A DNA stretch of 64,000 nt from Bifidobacterium thermophilum (GCA_000741495.1 JGZV01000009.1:81413-145412), one strand, 5' to 3'. Positions 9,846-19,980 are shown, counted from the first letter of the stretch. The notes: generated by a model from the sequence alone, not told the origin. Numbers and translations are program-made.

Positions 9846-10841
9846 GTGTCGTCAGCTATACACCATTCATCAGGTTCTGAGCAAGGGGGACAGTCGATGG
9901 ATTCCGCATCAGATATCATCCGGCGTATTTTCGGCGATCAGATCGATACACTAGGTGGCGAAATCGCAGAGGCGACGACACGATACGATGCGCTTCATAT
10001 GGTTGAATTCCCTAAGCCTGAGCAAACCAGGCGTATTGCTGTCGCCAACCAGAAAGGCGGTGTCGGCAAAACCACGACCACGGTGAATCTCGCCGCGGCA
10101 TTGGCACAAAGCGGTGCTCGTGTCTTGGTCCTTGATATGGATCCGCAGGGTAACGCCTCAACGGCATTAGGGGCCAAGCATATTTCAGGGGAGCCCTCGA
10201 TTTATGACGTCATTGAAGGCCGGCTCACCATCGCCGATGCCATCCAACAGTGCCCGTCTTTCGATACTCTCGACGTGGTTCCGGCATCCATCGATTTGAG
10301 TGGTGCCGAGCTGGAGATCGCTGATCTCGGCAACCGGACGGAACTGCTCAAACAAGCGTTGGACACGTATCTGGCATCCAGCGAGCAGCATTACGATTAC
10401 GTATTCGTGGATTGTCCACCGAGTCTGGGGCTGCTGGTCATCAACGCGATGTGTGCGGTCACTGAGGTCCTGATTCCGATTCAGGCTGAATACTATGCGC
10501 TCGAAGGGCTCGGGCAGTTGATCAACACCATCGGTCTGGTACAGGAACACTATAATCCTGTGCTGCTGGTATCCACCATGCTGGTGACGATGTTTGATCG
10601 ACGTACGATTCTAAGTCGGCAGGTGTATGACGAGGTGAAAAGCCATTATCCGAATATCGTGCTGGATACGACGATTCCGCGGTCCGTGAAGATTTCGGAA
10701 GCCCCGAGTTTCCAGCAGAGTGTCATTGCCTATGACGCTCGTGGCATGGGTGCTATCGCATATGGAGAGGCCGCGCTGGAAATGGCCAGACGCTCTCCCG
10801 CAGTATTGGCGACATTGGAAGCAAAGCGAGGTGAACACTGA
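9846..10841 (+). CDS. parA: Chromosome partitioning ATPase ParA
   Basis: ParA-type P-loop ATPase that moves ParB-parS complexes. The deviant Walker A KGGVGKTTTTVNLAAAL begins near residue 72, followed by LVLDMDPQGNAS and VFVDCPPSLGLL. The frame is open further upstream, but AAGGAGG ends 4-5 nt before a GTG at 9846, which gives 331 aa (VSSAIHHSSGSEQ...). An in-frame ATG at 9897 behind AGGGGGA is an alternative that would remove 17 residues. parB starts 2 nt after the stop. Confidence 0.94.
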   Translation: MSSAIHHSSGSEQGGQSMDSASDIIRRIFGDQIDTLGGEIAEATTRYDALHMVEFPKPEQTRRIAVANQKGGVGKTTTTVNLAAALAQSGARVLVLDMDPQGNASTALGAKHISGEPSIYDVIEGRLTIADAIQQCPSFDTLDVVPASIDLSGAELEIADLGNRTELLKQALDTYLASSEQHYDYVFVDCPPSLGLLVINAMCAVTEVLIPIQAEYYALEGLGQLINTIGLVQEHYNPVLLVSTMLVTMFDRRTILSRQVYDEVKSHYPNIVLDTTIPRSVKISEAPSFQQSVIAYDARGMGAIAYGEAALEMARRSPAVLATLEAKRGEH

Positions 10842-10843
10842 TT

Positions 10844-12469
10844 ATGGCATCGAAGTCACGGCTTGGCAAAGGTCTGGGCGCACTGTTCCCCACACTTCCC
10901 GGTGACCCCAATGCGACGTCGGGTGAGACGGCGGATCAGAAGACAACGCCGCTGGGGCAGGAACATCACGTTTCACGTGAAACGTCACAAGAACACAGCG
11001 AGAAGCCAACAGCGGGAATCAAGCACACAAGTGTTTCACGTGAAACGTCGGATCGTCAATCAAAGGCGTCGACCGGTGGTCCCGCTGACGGCTCAAGGAC
11101 CGAACATGCGCCGGACCGTCATGCGAAGGGAGAACCACAGCGGTCTTCCGCACATACCAAGAAGAGGATGAGTGTCCCTTCCCTTCAGACGATGGCACAT
11201 CCGAGTGACCTGTTCTTTGGCGGTTCCGCCAATTCCGACAACCGTGGAACCGCTGAATCCGTCGGGGTTTCCAGTATGTCGGAACACAGCAAAGACATGC
11301 GGCGGATGACCAAGGTGCTCAACGATGCCGTGCTGACCTTGGGGCAACATGACGGTATCGCGACCGAAACTGCATCTGCGGACCATGCCGACGCGAACGC
11401 CGCCGCGTCCGCATCACAGCCGGAATCGGAAGTGAAGTCCGAAGCCAGTGTTTCACGTGAAACGCCAGATGAGGCCGCGCCATCAGAGGATGCAACGGCT
11501 GTGCCGGAACAGACCGAAGCATTGAAACCGGTTGAGGGAGGATACCTCGCCGAACTGAAACTCAGTGATATCGGGCCGAATAAGGAACAACCGCGGACGA
11601 TTTTCGATGAGGATGAGCTACGTGAGCTTGCCGACTCCATCCGTGAAGTCGGGATTTTGCAGCCGATTGTGGTCAGGAAGCGTCCGCTCGAGCAAATCAA
11701 AGCGTCTCAAGACTCCGACGGGACAGACGCGGCCACCGGTGTCTCCGGAGTATTAGCGGCCGCACAAGCCCCGGTTGCTCATATGGACAGCCCGTATGAG
11801 CTCATCATGGGGGAGCGTCGCTGGCGCGCCTCCCAGCTTGCCGGTCTTGACACGATTCCGGCGATTGTGAAAACAACCGCGGATAACCACATGTTGCGCG
11901 ACGCGTTGTTGGAGAATCTCCATAGGGTCGCGCTCAACCCGTTGGAAGAGGCGGCGGCGTATCAGCAGATGATTGACGAATTCGGTCTGACGCAAGCGCA
12001 ATTGTCAACCTCTGTTTCGAAGTCACGTCCGCAAATCGCCAATACCTTGCGTCTGCTTAATCTGCCGGCTTCCGTGCAGAAGAAAGTCGCCGCAGGAGTG
12101 TTGTCCGCCGGCCATGCCCGTGCCCTACTGGGACTGGGCAGTGAAGAGGAGATGGAAAAACTCGCCGATCGAATCATCGCCGAAGGACTGTCCGTACGCA
12201 GTACAGAAGAAATCGTCGCGATGAAAGCCTTGGAGAGCAATCCTGAGAAGAAGGGGAAATCCAAGGCGGCGAATCCATGGAATAATTCTCCGATTCGACA
12301 TAATCTCGAACAGCATTTTGATACGAAGGTCGCCATTCGAGGAAATAACAAACACGGCAAAATCGAGATTTCCTTCTCATCTCCCGACGATATGCAGCGC
12401 ATTCTGGATTTGCTGATGCCGCAAGAGCAGAAGGCGGACAGCCCGGCAACTGCACCGCAACAGGCGTAA
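10844..12469 (+). CDS. parB: Chromosome partitioning protein ParB
   Basis: ParB binds parS and spreads by CTP hydrolysis. The 541-aa protein has a long low-complexity N-terminal half (about residues 20-225), then the ParB/sulfiredoxin CTPase domain (LKLSDIGPNKEQPRTIF, GERRWRAS, ENLHRVALNPLEEAAAY), the helix-turn-helix (LTQAQLSTSVSKSRPQIANTLRLL) and a C-terminal dimer domain. It is much longer than standard ParB (about 300-350 aa). The disordered N-terminus contains three VSRET repeats, each encoded by an exact parS site. Confidence 0.95.
   Translation: MASKSRLGKGLGALFPTLPGDPNATSGETADQKTTPLGQEHHVSRETSQEHSEKPTAGIKHTSVSRETSDRQSKASTGGPADGSRTEHAPDRHAKGEPQRSSAHTKKRMSVPSLQTMAHPSDLFFGGSANSDNRGTAESVGVSSMSEHSKDMRRMTKVLNDAVLTLGQHDGIATETASADHADANAAASASQPESEVKSEASVSRETPDEAAPSEDATAVPEQTEALKPVEGGYLAELKLSDIGPNKEQPRTIFDEDELRELADSIREVGILQPIVVRKRPLEQIKASQDSDGTDAATGVSGVLAAAQAPVAHMDSPYELIMGERRWRASQLAGLDTIPAIVKTTADNHMLRDALLENLHRVALNPLEEAAAYQQMIDEFGLTQAQLSTSVSKSRPQIANTLRLLNLPASVQKKVAAGVLSAGHARALLGLGSEEEMEKLADRIIAEGLSVRSTEEIVAMKALESNPEKKGKSKAANPWNNSPIRHNLEQHFDTKVAIRGNNKHGKIEISFSSPDDMQRILDLLMPQEQKADSPATAPQQA
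10970..10983. promoter_or_regulatory. parS: parS site inside parB (first)
   Basis: An exact GTTTCACGTGAAAC lies in the parB frame, where it encodes V-S-R-E-T. Confidence 0.9.
11033..11046. promoter_or_regulatory. parS: parS site inside parB (second)
   Basis: A second exact 14-bp parS core, again read in frame as VSRET, 63 bp after the first. Confidence 0.9.
11450..11463. promoter_or_regulatory. parS: parS site inside parB (third)
   Basis: A third exact parS core, also encoding VSRET, close to the start of the conserved CTPase domain of ParB. Confidence 0.9.
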
Positions 12470-12513
12470 GCGAATCCGGTCGGGTGGCGACGAAACAGTA
12501 CAGCCCGAACATA

Positions 12514-12554
12514 CATGAGGCTTGGCGTTCCTTTCCAGGAAGCCAAGCCTCATG
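12514..12554. terminator. Bidirectional terminator hairpin parB/trxB
   Basis: A perfect 13-bp stem, CATGAGGCTTGGC with GCCAAGCCTCATG, and a 15-nt loop sits between the convergent parB and trxB. There is no strong T-run on either side. Confidence 0.75.
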
Positions 12555-12606
12555 CATTGCGTAACGGAATCGTTCCAGTGTGCTCGATGGTGTTGTGTAA
12601 CCGCAC

Positions 12607-13545
12607 TTAGTCGAGATTGGTGAGATAATCCTGTGCGTCGAGAGCCGCCCTGCAACCCATACCGGCAGCGGAAACCGCCTGACGGTAGACGCTGTCCACC
12701 ACATCGCCGGCGGCGAATACGCCAGGCACGTTGGTTCGGGTTGAAGCGCCGTCAACAACGATAAAGCCATGTTCATCAAGCTCAAGCGCCCCGTCAAGAA
12801 ACTCGGTTGCCGGCGTGTGGCCGATAGCGACAAACACGCCATTTGCGGGCAGTGTTGATGTGGAGCCGTCTACGGTATCCCGCAGAACCACCGACTGGAC
12901 GCCGGAATCGTCGCCGTCGATGCGTTCGACCACAGCGTTCATATGCAGGGCGATACGTTCGTTGGATGCAGCCCGGTCAACCAGAATCTTCGACGCGCGG
13001 AACGCATCACGACGGTGCACCACAGTGACCGATGAGCCGAATCTGCTGAGGAAGTCAGCATCGGTAAGCGCGCTGTCACCACCGCCGACCACCACAATCG
13101 GCTTGCCGCGGAAGAAGAACCCGTCGCAGGTCGCGCAATAGGATACTCCACGTCCTGCGAATTCCGCCTCGCCCGGCACCCCGAGCTTACGGACACGGGA
13201 ACCGGTGGTAACCACCACGGCACGTGCGGCGATGGTATCGCCGCCGTCAAGGGTCAGCGTCTTGGTGCCCGCGGAAAAATCAACACTGACCACATCGTCA
13301 TAGACAAGCTTGGCGCCGAAGCGCTCTGCCTGCTTGCGCATCGCATCCATGAGATCGGGGCCCATAATGCCTTCCGGGAAGCCTGGATAGTTTTCCACCT
13401 CGGTGGTGTTCACCAGTTGTCCGCCAGGGGTGAGCGCTCCGGCGATCACGGTCGGCTGATATCCGGCACGCCCCAAGTAAATCGCGGCCGTATATCCGGC
13501 CGGTCCTGAACCGATAATCGCAACGTCTGTCTGCTGTGCTGTCAT
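12607..13545 (-). CDS. trxB: Thioredoxin-disulfide reductase
   Basis: FAD/NADPH enzyme that reduces thioredoxin. Motifs in order: FAD loop IIGSGPAGYTAAIYLG (residues 10-25), redox-active CATC in GVSYCATCDGFFF (near 135-147), NADPH loop VVGGGDSAL, and C-terminal GVFAAGDVVD. Length 312 aa is normal. No thioredoxin gene follows, although many Actinobacteria have trxA beside trxB. A TAGGTT hexamer lies exactly 7 nt before the ATG, so the transcript may be leaderless. Confidence 0.96.
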   Translation of the reverse strand: MTAQQTDVAIIGSGPAGYTAAIYLGRAGYQPTVIAGALTPGGQLVNTTEVENYPGFPEGIMGPDLMDAMRKQAERFGAKLVYDDVVSVDFSAGTKTLTLDGGDTIAARAVVVTTGSRVRKLGVPGEAEFAGRGVSYCATCDGFFFRGKPIVVVGGGDSALTDADFLSRFGSSVTVVHRRDAFRASKILVDRAASNERIALHMNAVVERIDGDDSGVQSVVLRDTVDGSTSTLPANGVFVAIGHTPATEFLDGALELDEHGFIVVDGASTRTNVPGVFAAGDVVDSVYRQAVSAAGMGCRAALDAQDYLTNLD

Positions 13546-13632
13546 GCGTCCTAACCTAGCACGACTGCGCTGAAATGCTTGCGCTGGCAGCTGAGTATGG
13601 ACATGCCTGCACCAGCCCCGCCACGGCTCATG

Positions 13633-13667
13633 CGTGCGGCCCCTGAACCGGAATGATTCAGGGACCG
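13633..13667 (-). terminator. Hairpin after murJ
   Basis: An imperfect inverted repeat (GCGG-CCCTGAA with TTCAGGG-CCGC) lies 34 bp downstream of the murJ stop and upstream of trxB. It probably ends the nudix-DUF6049-murJ transcript. The T-run is weak. Confidence 0.55.
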
Positions 13668-13700
13668 CAAATCATAGGCACACGTGTCGTCAGTGCGACG

Positions 13701-16700
13701 TCAGTACAGTTCCACTGAGTTGATGTACAGCTGGTTGCCGGGAAGACTGTCACGGGGGACCCACATGAGGAAGTCCTGGCTCTTGACGGTCTTGGTGAGT
13801 TTGACCTCCGTCTTGCCGCTCGCATCGAAGGCGAACTGCGCAACCTGCTCACCTTGCGTCGGATCCGCTGTCGTATTCGCATACAGGTAGCCGGTACCAC
13901 CGGACGACCTGATGGACACCACGAAACGGTACACGCTTTCAGGTTCGCTCAGATGCATGTAATAGCCATAGCCGTCCTGTCCACCGGGCTTGGTGAGGAA
14001 CTCCTGCTTATCAATGGTGTACGGGGTGTTGTTCTCAGGAACGGTTGGAGTCGGTACTGCCGAAGCGTCCTTGTCGGCATTGATGACCTCGCTCTTGCCG
14101 GAGCTCGACGACGACCCCGATGCATCGCTGGTCGGAGTGCTGCTGCCGAACGGGACTTTGTCCAAGTTCTCGGAAGGCCATGCACTCGACTGTTTCGCCG
14201 CACCGATGGTGGTGCCGCCGGAAAGACTATGCCATGCCAATCCTGCCGCGGCGGCAACTACGACAATAACCACGACAATGGCAACGACTTTGGTGCTGAA
14301 CCTGCCGAACAGCGTCGCATCGGCAACATCATCCTGCTCCACCGGATTGTAAGCATCATGCTCTTCATGCTCCGGTTCGACGGTCGGAGTGAAACTCGGC
14401 GGACGGCTGATCGGCGAATTCGCGGCGAGAATCTGCGTCTGCTCGTCTTCCAGGGCGCGGCGAGACTCATCGCCTGGTTCCACCGGCATGCCGTTCGCGT
14501 CGAACACCGGGATACGGCTTGTCGATTCCCCGGTTGACGGCGGTTGCAAACGATGAGCGTTCTTCGCCGCTTTACGGGCGAAATCGAAGCGCATCGTGGC
14601 TTGCGTATCCGTATACGGGTCGGTTGGCACGTTGAAATTCGGGAAGATGGCGTTGTCGGGATCCGGTACTGACGGAGCCATGATATTAGCGACTTCAGCG
14701 GCGGCGATGTCATGGAAATCGTAGTCGCTGCTGTCGGACGGATCCGGACGCGGAATCGGCGGCTGCCGGTTCGGGTTACGTGGAGCCGCCTGACTGTTCT
14801 TCATCCACTCCGCCGACTCCTGTTGCATAGCCTGCTGCATGGCCTGCTGGCGTTCGGCGATATCCTTGGCCTGCTGGTCATCCGTGGTCGGCTTGGACGG
14901 AAGCGGCACCGCCGGTATCGCACCGACCTGGGCGGCTTGCGCCTGGGCATAGGCATGCTGTTCGAAGGAGGATGCAAGATCCGGCGGGAAGTCAAGAATA
15001 TGTTCCGGTACCGGAGCACGTAATGCTGCGGATGCGATGGAACATTCAGCGTCAACGCTCGGCAGGGCGATATCACTGTCATGCAGCTGGTTGAGCGGCT
15101 CCCAATTGCCCAACAACGCGGTCAATTCGGCCAGTGATTCCATCGGCACGACACCTGGTTCGTTGGATGATCCAAGACCTCGATGGCAGATCAAACGGAA
15201 TTCGCCGGGAACATCCGGTCCGAGACGGTTGAGATCAATCGGAGCGTCCACAGACGACGGGGTACGGGTGATCAGCGCATACAACACTGCGGCAAGCTGG
15301 CGTGTAGCAAGACGCTCCGGGCTGAGACCGGCCGGCGCACGTGAAGTGTCGGCGAGCATCGGGCTGATGGTTGCGTCGGCAAGCTGAACGCCATTGACGG
15401 TCAGTCGGATAGTGTCAGTGCTCAGCGAATAGTGGGATAGTCCGTCAACCAGAAGCTGACGCATAGCCGACGCGGTTTCGCCGAGAATCGAACGGATAGC
15501 CGCCTGGCTCAGTGTTTTGGACGCAGGGCCGCGGAAGTAATCGGTCAATGACAAGCCGTTGTCAACCGCCGTGATGATGATCGACACGCCTGCACGATGC
15601 TGAAGCTGAAGCACCTGCGTATACCGGCGATTGCGTGACAATGCCAGTGAGGATGCGATCGCGTCAACCGTGGGGATGGCGTCGGCATCGGTGACGATGA
15701 ATAGCTGGCAGTCACGGGCGAGGACGCGATCATTCGCCTTCCAAGCTTGCAAGCCGGGTTCGTCGCGTAGCAATGACACCAACGTGTACCGGTTGATGAT
15801 GGTGTCTCCCAGTTGTGGCTTCATATGTTCCTTCGGCTCCATATCGAGAACATCGCGCAATCGCGGTGCGGTAGTAGTCATTCTACTGACGGGAGTGGTC
15901 GAAACAGCGGCAGCGGCTACCGTGTGCTCATCCCCATCAGATGCCGGGGCATCCGGGTGTTCCGCCGACGGGGCGGGAGGTTCCCCCGATTCGCTCCCGG
16001 CTGCCGGAATTTCGGCGGGTGCTGCGCCGTGACGGCTGAATCGACGCTTCAGCGACGACAACAAGCCGAGCAACTCCTCGGTGTGCATGCCCCAGAGCGC
16101 ACCCACGAACATGACGGTGATGATGACTGCCAGAATCACGCATACCAGCACCGCTTGGATCCAGTTCATGTGAGGGCGACCGCCGTCCAAATCGGCGCCA
16201 ACCAGATGATAGACCGGTGTACGCAGCCACAAGCCGACCACGATCGCCGCCACGGTGGCGATGCTCGCCTTGATGAACGACAAGGCGATACGCCGTCCAT
16301 CCAGACGGTTCTCGAACCGCTTGCGCAACATCCACACCAGCAGTGGGAATGACGTCACATAGGCGACGGTCACCGCAACCCCGCGCATCGTGGTCCAATG
16401 CAGTGGGGACATCGTATACGTGACCGTCAGCAGGATGATCATCTGGATGCTGAGTTGGACGGCCATGAAGATGAACGGTGAACGACCATCTTCGAAAGCG
16501 TAGAAGGTGCGTTGGATGATCAGGTAGGCGCTCGACAGCGGCAGCGACAAGGACAGCGCAATCATCGGGCCCGACATGAGCTGGGCTTCACCGACGCTGA
16601 TCGAAGGCAGCAAAGCCAAAGAAATCGGCACGGACATCACCACGAATACGGCGGTGAAATAGCTCATCAAAAGAGAAACATTACGCAGGGCGTCACTTAA

Positions 16701-17693
16701 ATCAATACGTGCGGTTTGCATGTCATTATCGGCGACCGCACGGGAAATCTTCGGGAAAACCGCAGTCGCCACAGACACCGCAATCAGGGAATACGGCAGG
16801 ATATAGATGGTGAACGCGTTCTGATACGTGGCGTTCCCCGCTACCAGCGTCTCATCGATACCGAACAGCTGATGGGCGCGCAGCGGCGCATTCGTCGTGA
16901 TACGAGTCGAAAGAATCGTCAACAACTGGTCGACACCGACAATGCCGAGACTCCACGCCGCAACCGAACCCATCGAACGCAAGCCGATACCGTGAACGCC
17001 CCAACGCCACCGGTAATGCACGCCCAGACGGAACAGCGGGATAAACAACACCAGCGCCTGAATCGCCACGCCAAGCGTCCACGTGCCGGCGGTCAGCATG
17101 ATCTTGTCCGTCGTCCAGAAATTCAGCGGCTGCTTGTCGGCCTTGCCGAACAACACGATGAACATCGTGAACCCGGCGCAACTGACGATATTCGCGGCAA
17201 CCGAACTCCAGGCGTACATGCCGAAATGATTCTTCGCCGCTAGAATCTGGCCGAGCACGGTATACAGGCCATAGAAGAAAATCTGGGGCATGCACCACAG
17301 CGCGAACGCGTTGGTCAGCGCCAGCATGTCCTTGCCGCCGTTCGCGTACAAGTGGGTGAACGCCGGGGTTGTGGCGGTCAACAGCATCATCGCGACAGTG
17401 ATTCCGGCAAGCAACGCAATCGCGAAAGTGATGAGCTTATTGAGCCGGTCCTCAGCGTCATCCTCCTTCAACGTGCGCACAATCTGCGGAACCAGCACCG
17501 CGTTGAAAATACCGCCGGAGATCAGGCTGAAAATCACCTGGGGAATCATCGAGCCGGCCTGATAGGCGTTTGCCGCCATACCGGTCGTGCCGACTGCCGC
17601 AGCGAGGAGAATGGTACGGATCTGGCCGGTCAGTCGCGAAGCGGCCGTACCGATGGCCATGACGAGGGAATTATGCCCTACTGAAGAACTCAT
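13701..17693 (-). CDS. murJ: MurJ lipid II flippase fused to pseudokinase
   Basis: The first 550 or so residues are the multi-spanning MurJ/MviN lipid II flippase (opening GHNSLVMAIGTAASRLTGQIRT, the family signature). After a linker, residues about 640-880 resemble a Ser/Thr kinase fold but lack the Gly-rich loop, HRD and DFG motifs, so this is a pseudokinase. A long disordered Pro/Gln/Ala segment, a single membrane helix (KVVAIVVVIVVVAAAAGLAW, near 1165) and an extracytoplasmic beta-rich C-terminus follow. Mycobacterial MviN has the same plan, where the phosphorylated pseudokinase recruits FhaA. The start overlaps the stop of the preceding gene (ATGA). Confidence 0.93.
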   Translation of the reverse strand: MSSSVGHNSLVMAIGTAASRLTGQIRTILLAAAVGTTGMAANAYQAGSMIPQVIFSLISGGIFNAVLVPQIVRTLKEDDAEDRLNKLITFAIALLAGITVAMMLLTATTPAFTHLYANGGKDMLALTNAFALWCMPQIFFYGLYTVLGQILAAKNHFGMYAWSSVAANIVSCAGFTMFIVLFGKADKQPLNFWTTDKIMLTAGTWTLGVAIQALVLFIPLFRLGVHYRWRWGVHGIGLRSMGSVAAWSLGIVGVDQLLTILSTRITTNAPLRAHQLFGIDETLVAGNATYQNAFTIYILPYSLIAVSVATAVFPKISRAVADNDMQTARIDLSDALRNVSLLMSYFTAVFVVMSVPISLALLPSISVGEAQLMSGPMIALSLSLPLSSAYLIIQRTFYAFEDGRSPFIFMAVQLSIQMIILLTVTYTMSPLHWTTMRGVAVTVAYVTSFPLLVWMLRKRFENRLDGRRIALSFIKASIATVAAIVVGLWLRTPVYHLVGADLDGGRPHMNWIQAVLVCVILAVIITVMFVGALWGMHTEELLGLLSSLKRRFSRHGAAPAEIPAAGSESGEPPAPSAEHPDAPASDGDEHTVAAAAVSTTPVSRMTTTAPRLRDVLDMEPKEHMKPQLGDTIINRYTLVSLLRDEPGLQAWKANDRVLARDCQLFIVTDADAIPTVDAIASSLALSRNRRYTQVLQLQHRAGVSIIITAVDNGLSLTDYFRGPASKTLSQAAIRSILGETASAMRQLLVDGLSHYSLSTDTIRLTVNGVQLADATISPMLADTSRAPAGLSPERLATRQLAAVLYALITRTPSSVDAPIDLNRLGPDVPGEFRLICHRGLGSSNEPGVVPMESLAELTALLGNWEPLNQLHDSDIALPSVDAECSIASAALRAPVPEHILDFPPDLASSFEQHAYAQAQAAQVGAIPAVPLPSKPTTDDQQAKDIAERQQAMQQAMQQESAEWMKNSQAAPRNPNRQPPIPRPDPSDSSDYDFHDIAAAEVANIMAPSVPDPDNAIFPNFNVPTDPYTDTQATMRFDFARKAAKNAHRLQPPSTGESTSRIPVFDANGMPVEPGDESRRALEDEQTQILAANSPISRPPSFTPTVEPEHEEHDAYNPVEQDDVADATLFGRFSTKVVAIVVVIVVVAAAAGLAWHSLSGGTTIGAAKQSSAWPSENLDKVPFGSSTPTSDASGSSSSSGKSEVINADKDASAVPTPTVPENNTPYTIDKQEFLTKPGGQDGYGYYMHLSEPESVYRFVVSIRSSGGTGYLYANTTADPTQGEQVAQFAFDASGKTEVKLTKTVKSQDFLMWVPRDSLPGNQLYINSVELY

Positions 17694-19951
17694 TCGTCAG
17701 GATCTTTCTTCCGGTTGAATTGACGCCACAAACCAAGAACACCCAGCAATACCGCCACAATGATGAAAGCGATACCTGTCTTATCGCTGATTTGCAGAGA
17801 ACTGGTAATCGTCGTGGTCTGCGGTGAAGAGAAGTCCTTGCCGGCCTGATCCTGCAAGGACAAGTGGACATTGGTGGTTCCCGAAGTCGCCACACGGATT
17901 GTGAACGTCACCTGCGCCTCACCCCGCGCCGGGACGGTGACGTCAGCGTAACGGCTGGTGACGATTTCCATCGAATCAGTCAGTGACGAAACCCGGACAC
18001 GAACCGGATACGGTCCGGCGTTGCTGACCGTGACCGGCAGTTTCGCCGTCTCACTGACCACCGTCACCGTATCGGTCGGGGTAATGGTGATATTGCCGAA
18101 CAATTTCGACGACAGGCCAGCGGCATCATCGGCCATCCGCTGGGACAATGACGTGTCGCCGGACAGTGCGAACAGCGCCATCCGGGATTGCAACGAAGAC
18201 AAGCACGAAATCCATATGGAAGGACCCGTAGCCTTGGTTTGTGCGATTTTGCTCGCATCATGGCGGGCGAGGGACTGCTCGTCGCCGCTGCTCGACGTCT
18301 CCGACGCGGTACTGCTAGGCGTTGAAGATGAGGAAGCGGACACGTCAGATGACAAGACAGTCTTCTTGAACCGTTTGAGACTCTCAACATCTTGGGAGAA
18401 CGCCGAAAGCGCCGCTTCAAGACGTTTGCGGCACGAGGCGCCAAGGCCGGACGACTGCGGGACATACTCGGCGGCGGACTGTCCGCTACGGTAAGCGTCC
18501 GCATCCATCAACGTGTTCAAATCAGTCAGATTCAGCCAGCTTGACTGTTCAAGAGCGCTCATCAGTGAGTCAGCGAACGCCGTAGACGTTCCCGCATCAA
18601 GACAAACCAGCAGATTACGCGACGTATACGGCTGCTCCATCTGATAGAACGCGCTTTGCGCGATGAAGCGCGACAGCCTGCCCGCATCACTGGTCTCACT
18701 GTCAGCCTCGCTACTGGTCGCCTTGCCGCGAGCCAGGCCGGTCAACTCCTGTTGGGCGACCAGCACGGTGATATCGCCGGAATCAGTGGACACGTCGTAT
18801 TTGCCGGTATGCACCGTACCCGAGGTGCCGCTTCCGTAGCCGGACGTGGCAATAACCGTCGAATATCCGGCCTGCCGTGCGATATTCAACGCGCGCTGGG
18901 TCCAACGGGCATGGCCTTGCAACGCGATCGCCTGCCGTGTCGACGTCGTGCTGCCGACCGCGGAACGGTATGCGGACACGCTTGCCGACGCATCCCAATC
19001 CGAAGTATTCACCCCGGCTTTCGTATACCTGTCAGGCGAATCAAGCGCCGCATACGCGGTGATATCGAACATGCCCGGCTGCATGATCGCCGTAGTCTGG
19101 GCGGGCATGGCCATCGCCTGAAGATACGACGGGTCGGCAAGAACCTGGAGTTTGGCGTGCTTGGCCAATAGCTGCGATTGCGCACGTTCCGTCTTGGCGA
19201 TATCACCGGCAGGGGAGATCGCGTCAACAACCGACCTGCTGTTGAGCCACGAGCTTTCCGCATTCAGCATGTTGGTGACACTGGCGGTGTTGGTCTGCCA
19301 TGTCTTTGACGCGAGCGGCTGCACGATCGTGATACCCATCGCAGGGGTGTCGGCGGTCTTCAAACCATCTGATGAGCGCGTCAGGAACGTATGCAGTGAC
19401 GTTCCGCCCAGATGCGTCCCATCGGCCTGCGCTCCCGGAGTATAGGTGATCCTCACCGGCTTGGGCCCCCAGTTGGTTATCGCCGCCAGCTGTGGGGAAG
19501 AAGCATCGATATCGACATTGACTGTTGCGGTGCCATGGGCGGCGATAGCGCCGACATCGGTTTGGGCGAGCTGATCGTGCATCGGGATCCTGGATTGCCC
19601 TTGCGCCCAATCCTGCATATCCGTACGGGACACGAACGTGTAAAACACATTCGTAGATACGGTCAACGTGCCCGCCTCGTTCGTCGTGGTGCCGACATTG
19701 TGCAGGGTCAAACGGAGATGATAGCCGGAGGATGACGTGACAACGGGCGTGATGCTGTCGATGGTCATCGTAGTGCCGTACGACGCTTCGGGGGAAGCCG
19801 ATGTTGCGCTCGCCGACGCCGCGTTGCGGGCATGTTTGGCGGACGGCACCGTGCTTGCCTCAGCCATGGTGCAACCGAACAGCGATGGCAGTATGATTGC
19901 GAGCACGATGGCGACCAGCAGGCATATGACATGCCGTGCCCGCGCCCTCAT
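17690..19951 (-). CDS. DUF6049-type secreted membrane protein
   Basis: A large actinobacterial envelope protein found next to murJ, of unknown function. An N-terminal hydrophobic signal/anchor (HVICLLVAIVLAIILPSLFGC) is followed by an extracytoplasmic region rich in Ser/Thr and Ala with Ig-like beta segments near the end (TAKLPVTVSNAGPYPVRVRVSS), then one membrane helix (IAFIIVAVLLGVLGLW) and a short basic tail. The signal contains FGC, which might act as a lipobox, but this is uncertain. The ATG at 19951 gives 753 aa; the frame is open 22 codons further upstream into the NUDIX gene. It is coupled to murJ by a 4-nt overlap. Confidence 0.8.
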   Translation of the reverse strand: MRARARHVICLLVAIVLAIILPSLFGCTMAEASTVPSAKHARNAASASATSASPEASYGTTMTIDSITPVVTSSSGYHLRLTLHNVGTTTNEAGTLTVSTNVFYTFVSRTDMQDWAQGQSRIPMHDQLAQTDVGAIAAHGTATVNVDIDASSPQLAAITNWGPKPVRITYTPGAQADGTHLGGTSLHTFLTRSSDGLKTADTPAMGITIVQPLASKTWQTNTASVTNMLNAESSWLNSRSVVDAISPAGDIAKTERAQSQLLAKHAKLQVLADPSYLQAMAMPAQTTAIMQPGMFDITAYAALDSPDRYTKAGVNTSDWDASASVSAYRSAVGSTTSTRQAIALQGHARWTQRALNIARQAGYSTVIATSGYGSGTSGTVHTGKYDVSTDSGDITVLVAQQELTGLARGKATSSEADSETSDAGRLSRFIAQSAFYQMEQPYTSRNLLVCLDAGTSTAFADSLMSALEQSSWLNLTDLNTLMDADAYRSGQSAAEYVPQSSGLGASCRKRLEAALSAFSQDVESLKRFKKTVLSSDVSASSSSTPSSTASETSSSGDEQSLARHDASKIAQTKATGPSIWISCLSSLQSRMALFALSGDTSLSQRMADDAAGLSSKLFGNITITPTDTVTVVSETAKLPVTVSNAGPYPVRVRVSSLTDSMEIVTSRYADVTVPARGEAQVTFTIRVATSGTTNVHLSLQDQAGKDFSSPQTTTITSSLQISDKTGIAFIIVAVLLGVLGLWRQFNRKKDPDE

Positions 19952-19980
19952 ATCGTCGTGATGTACGGGGTAGTTCAACG

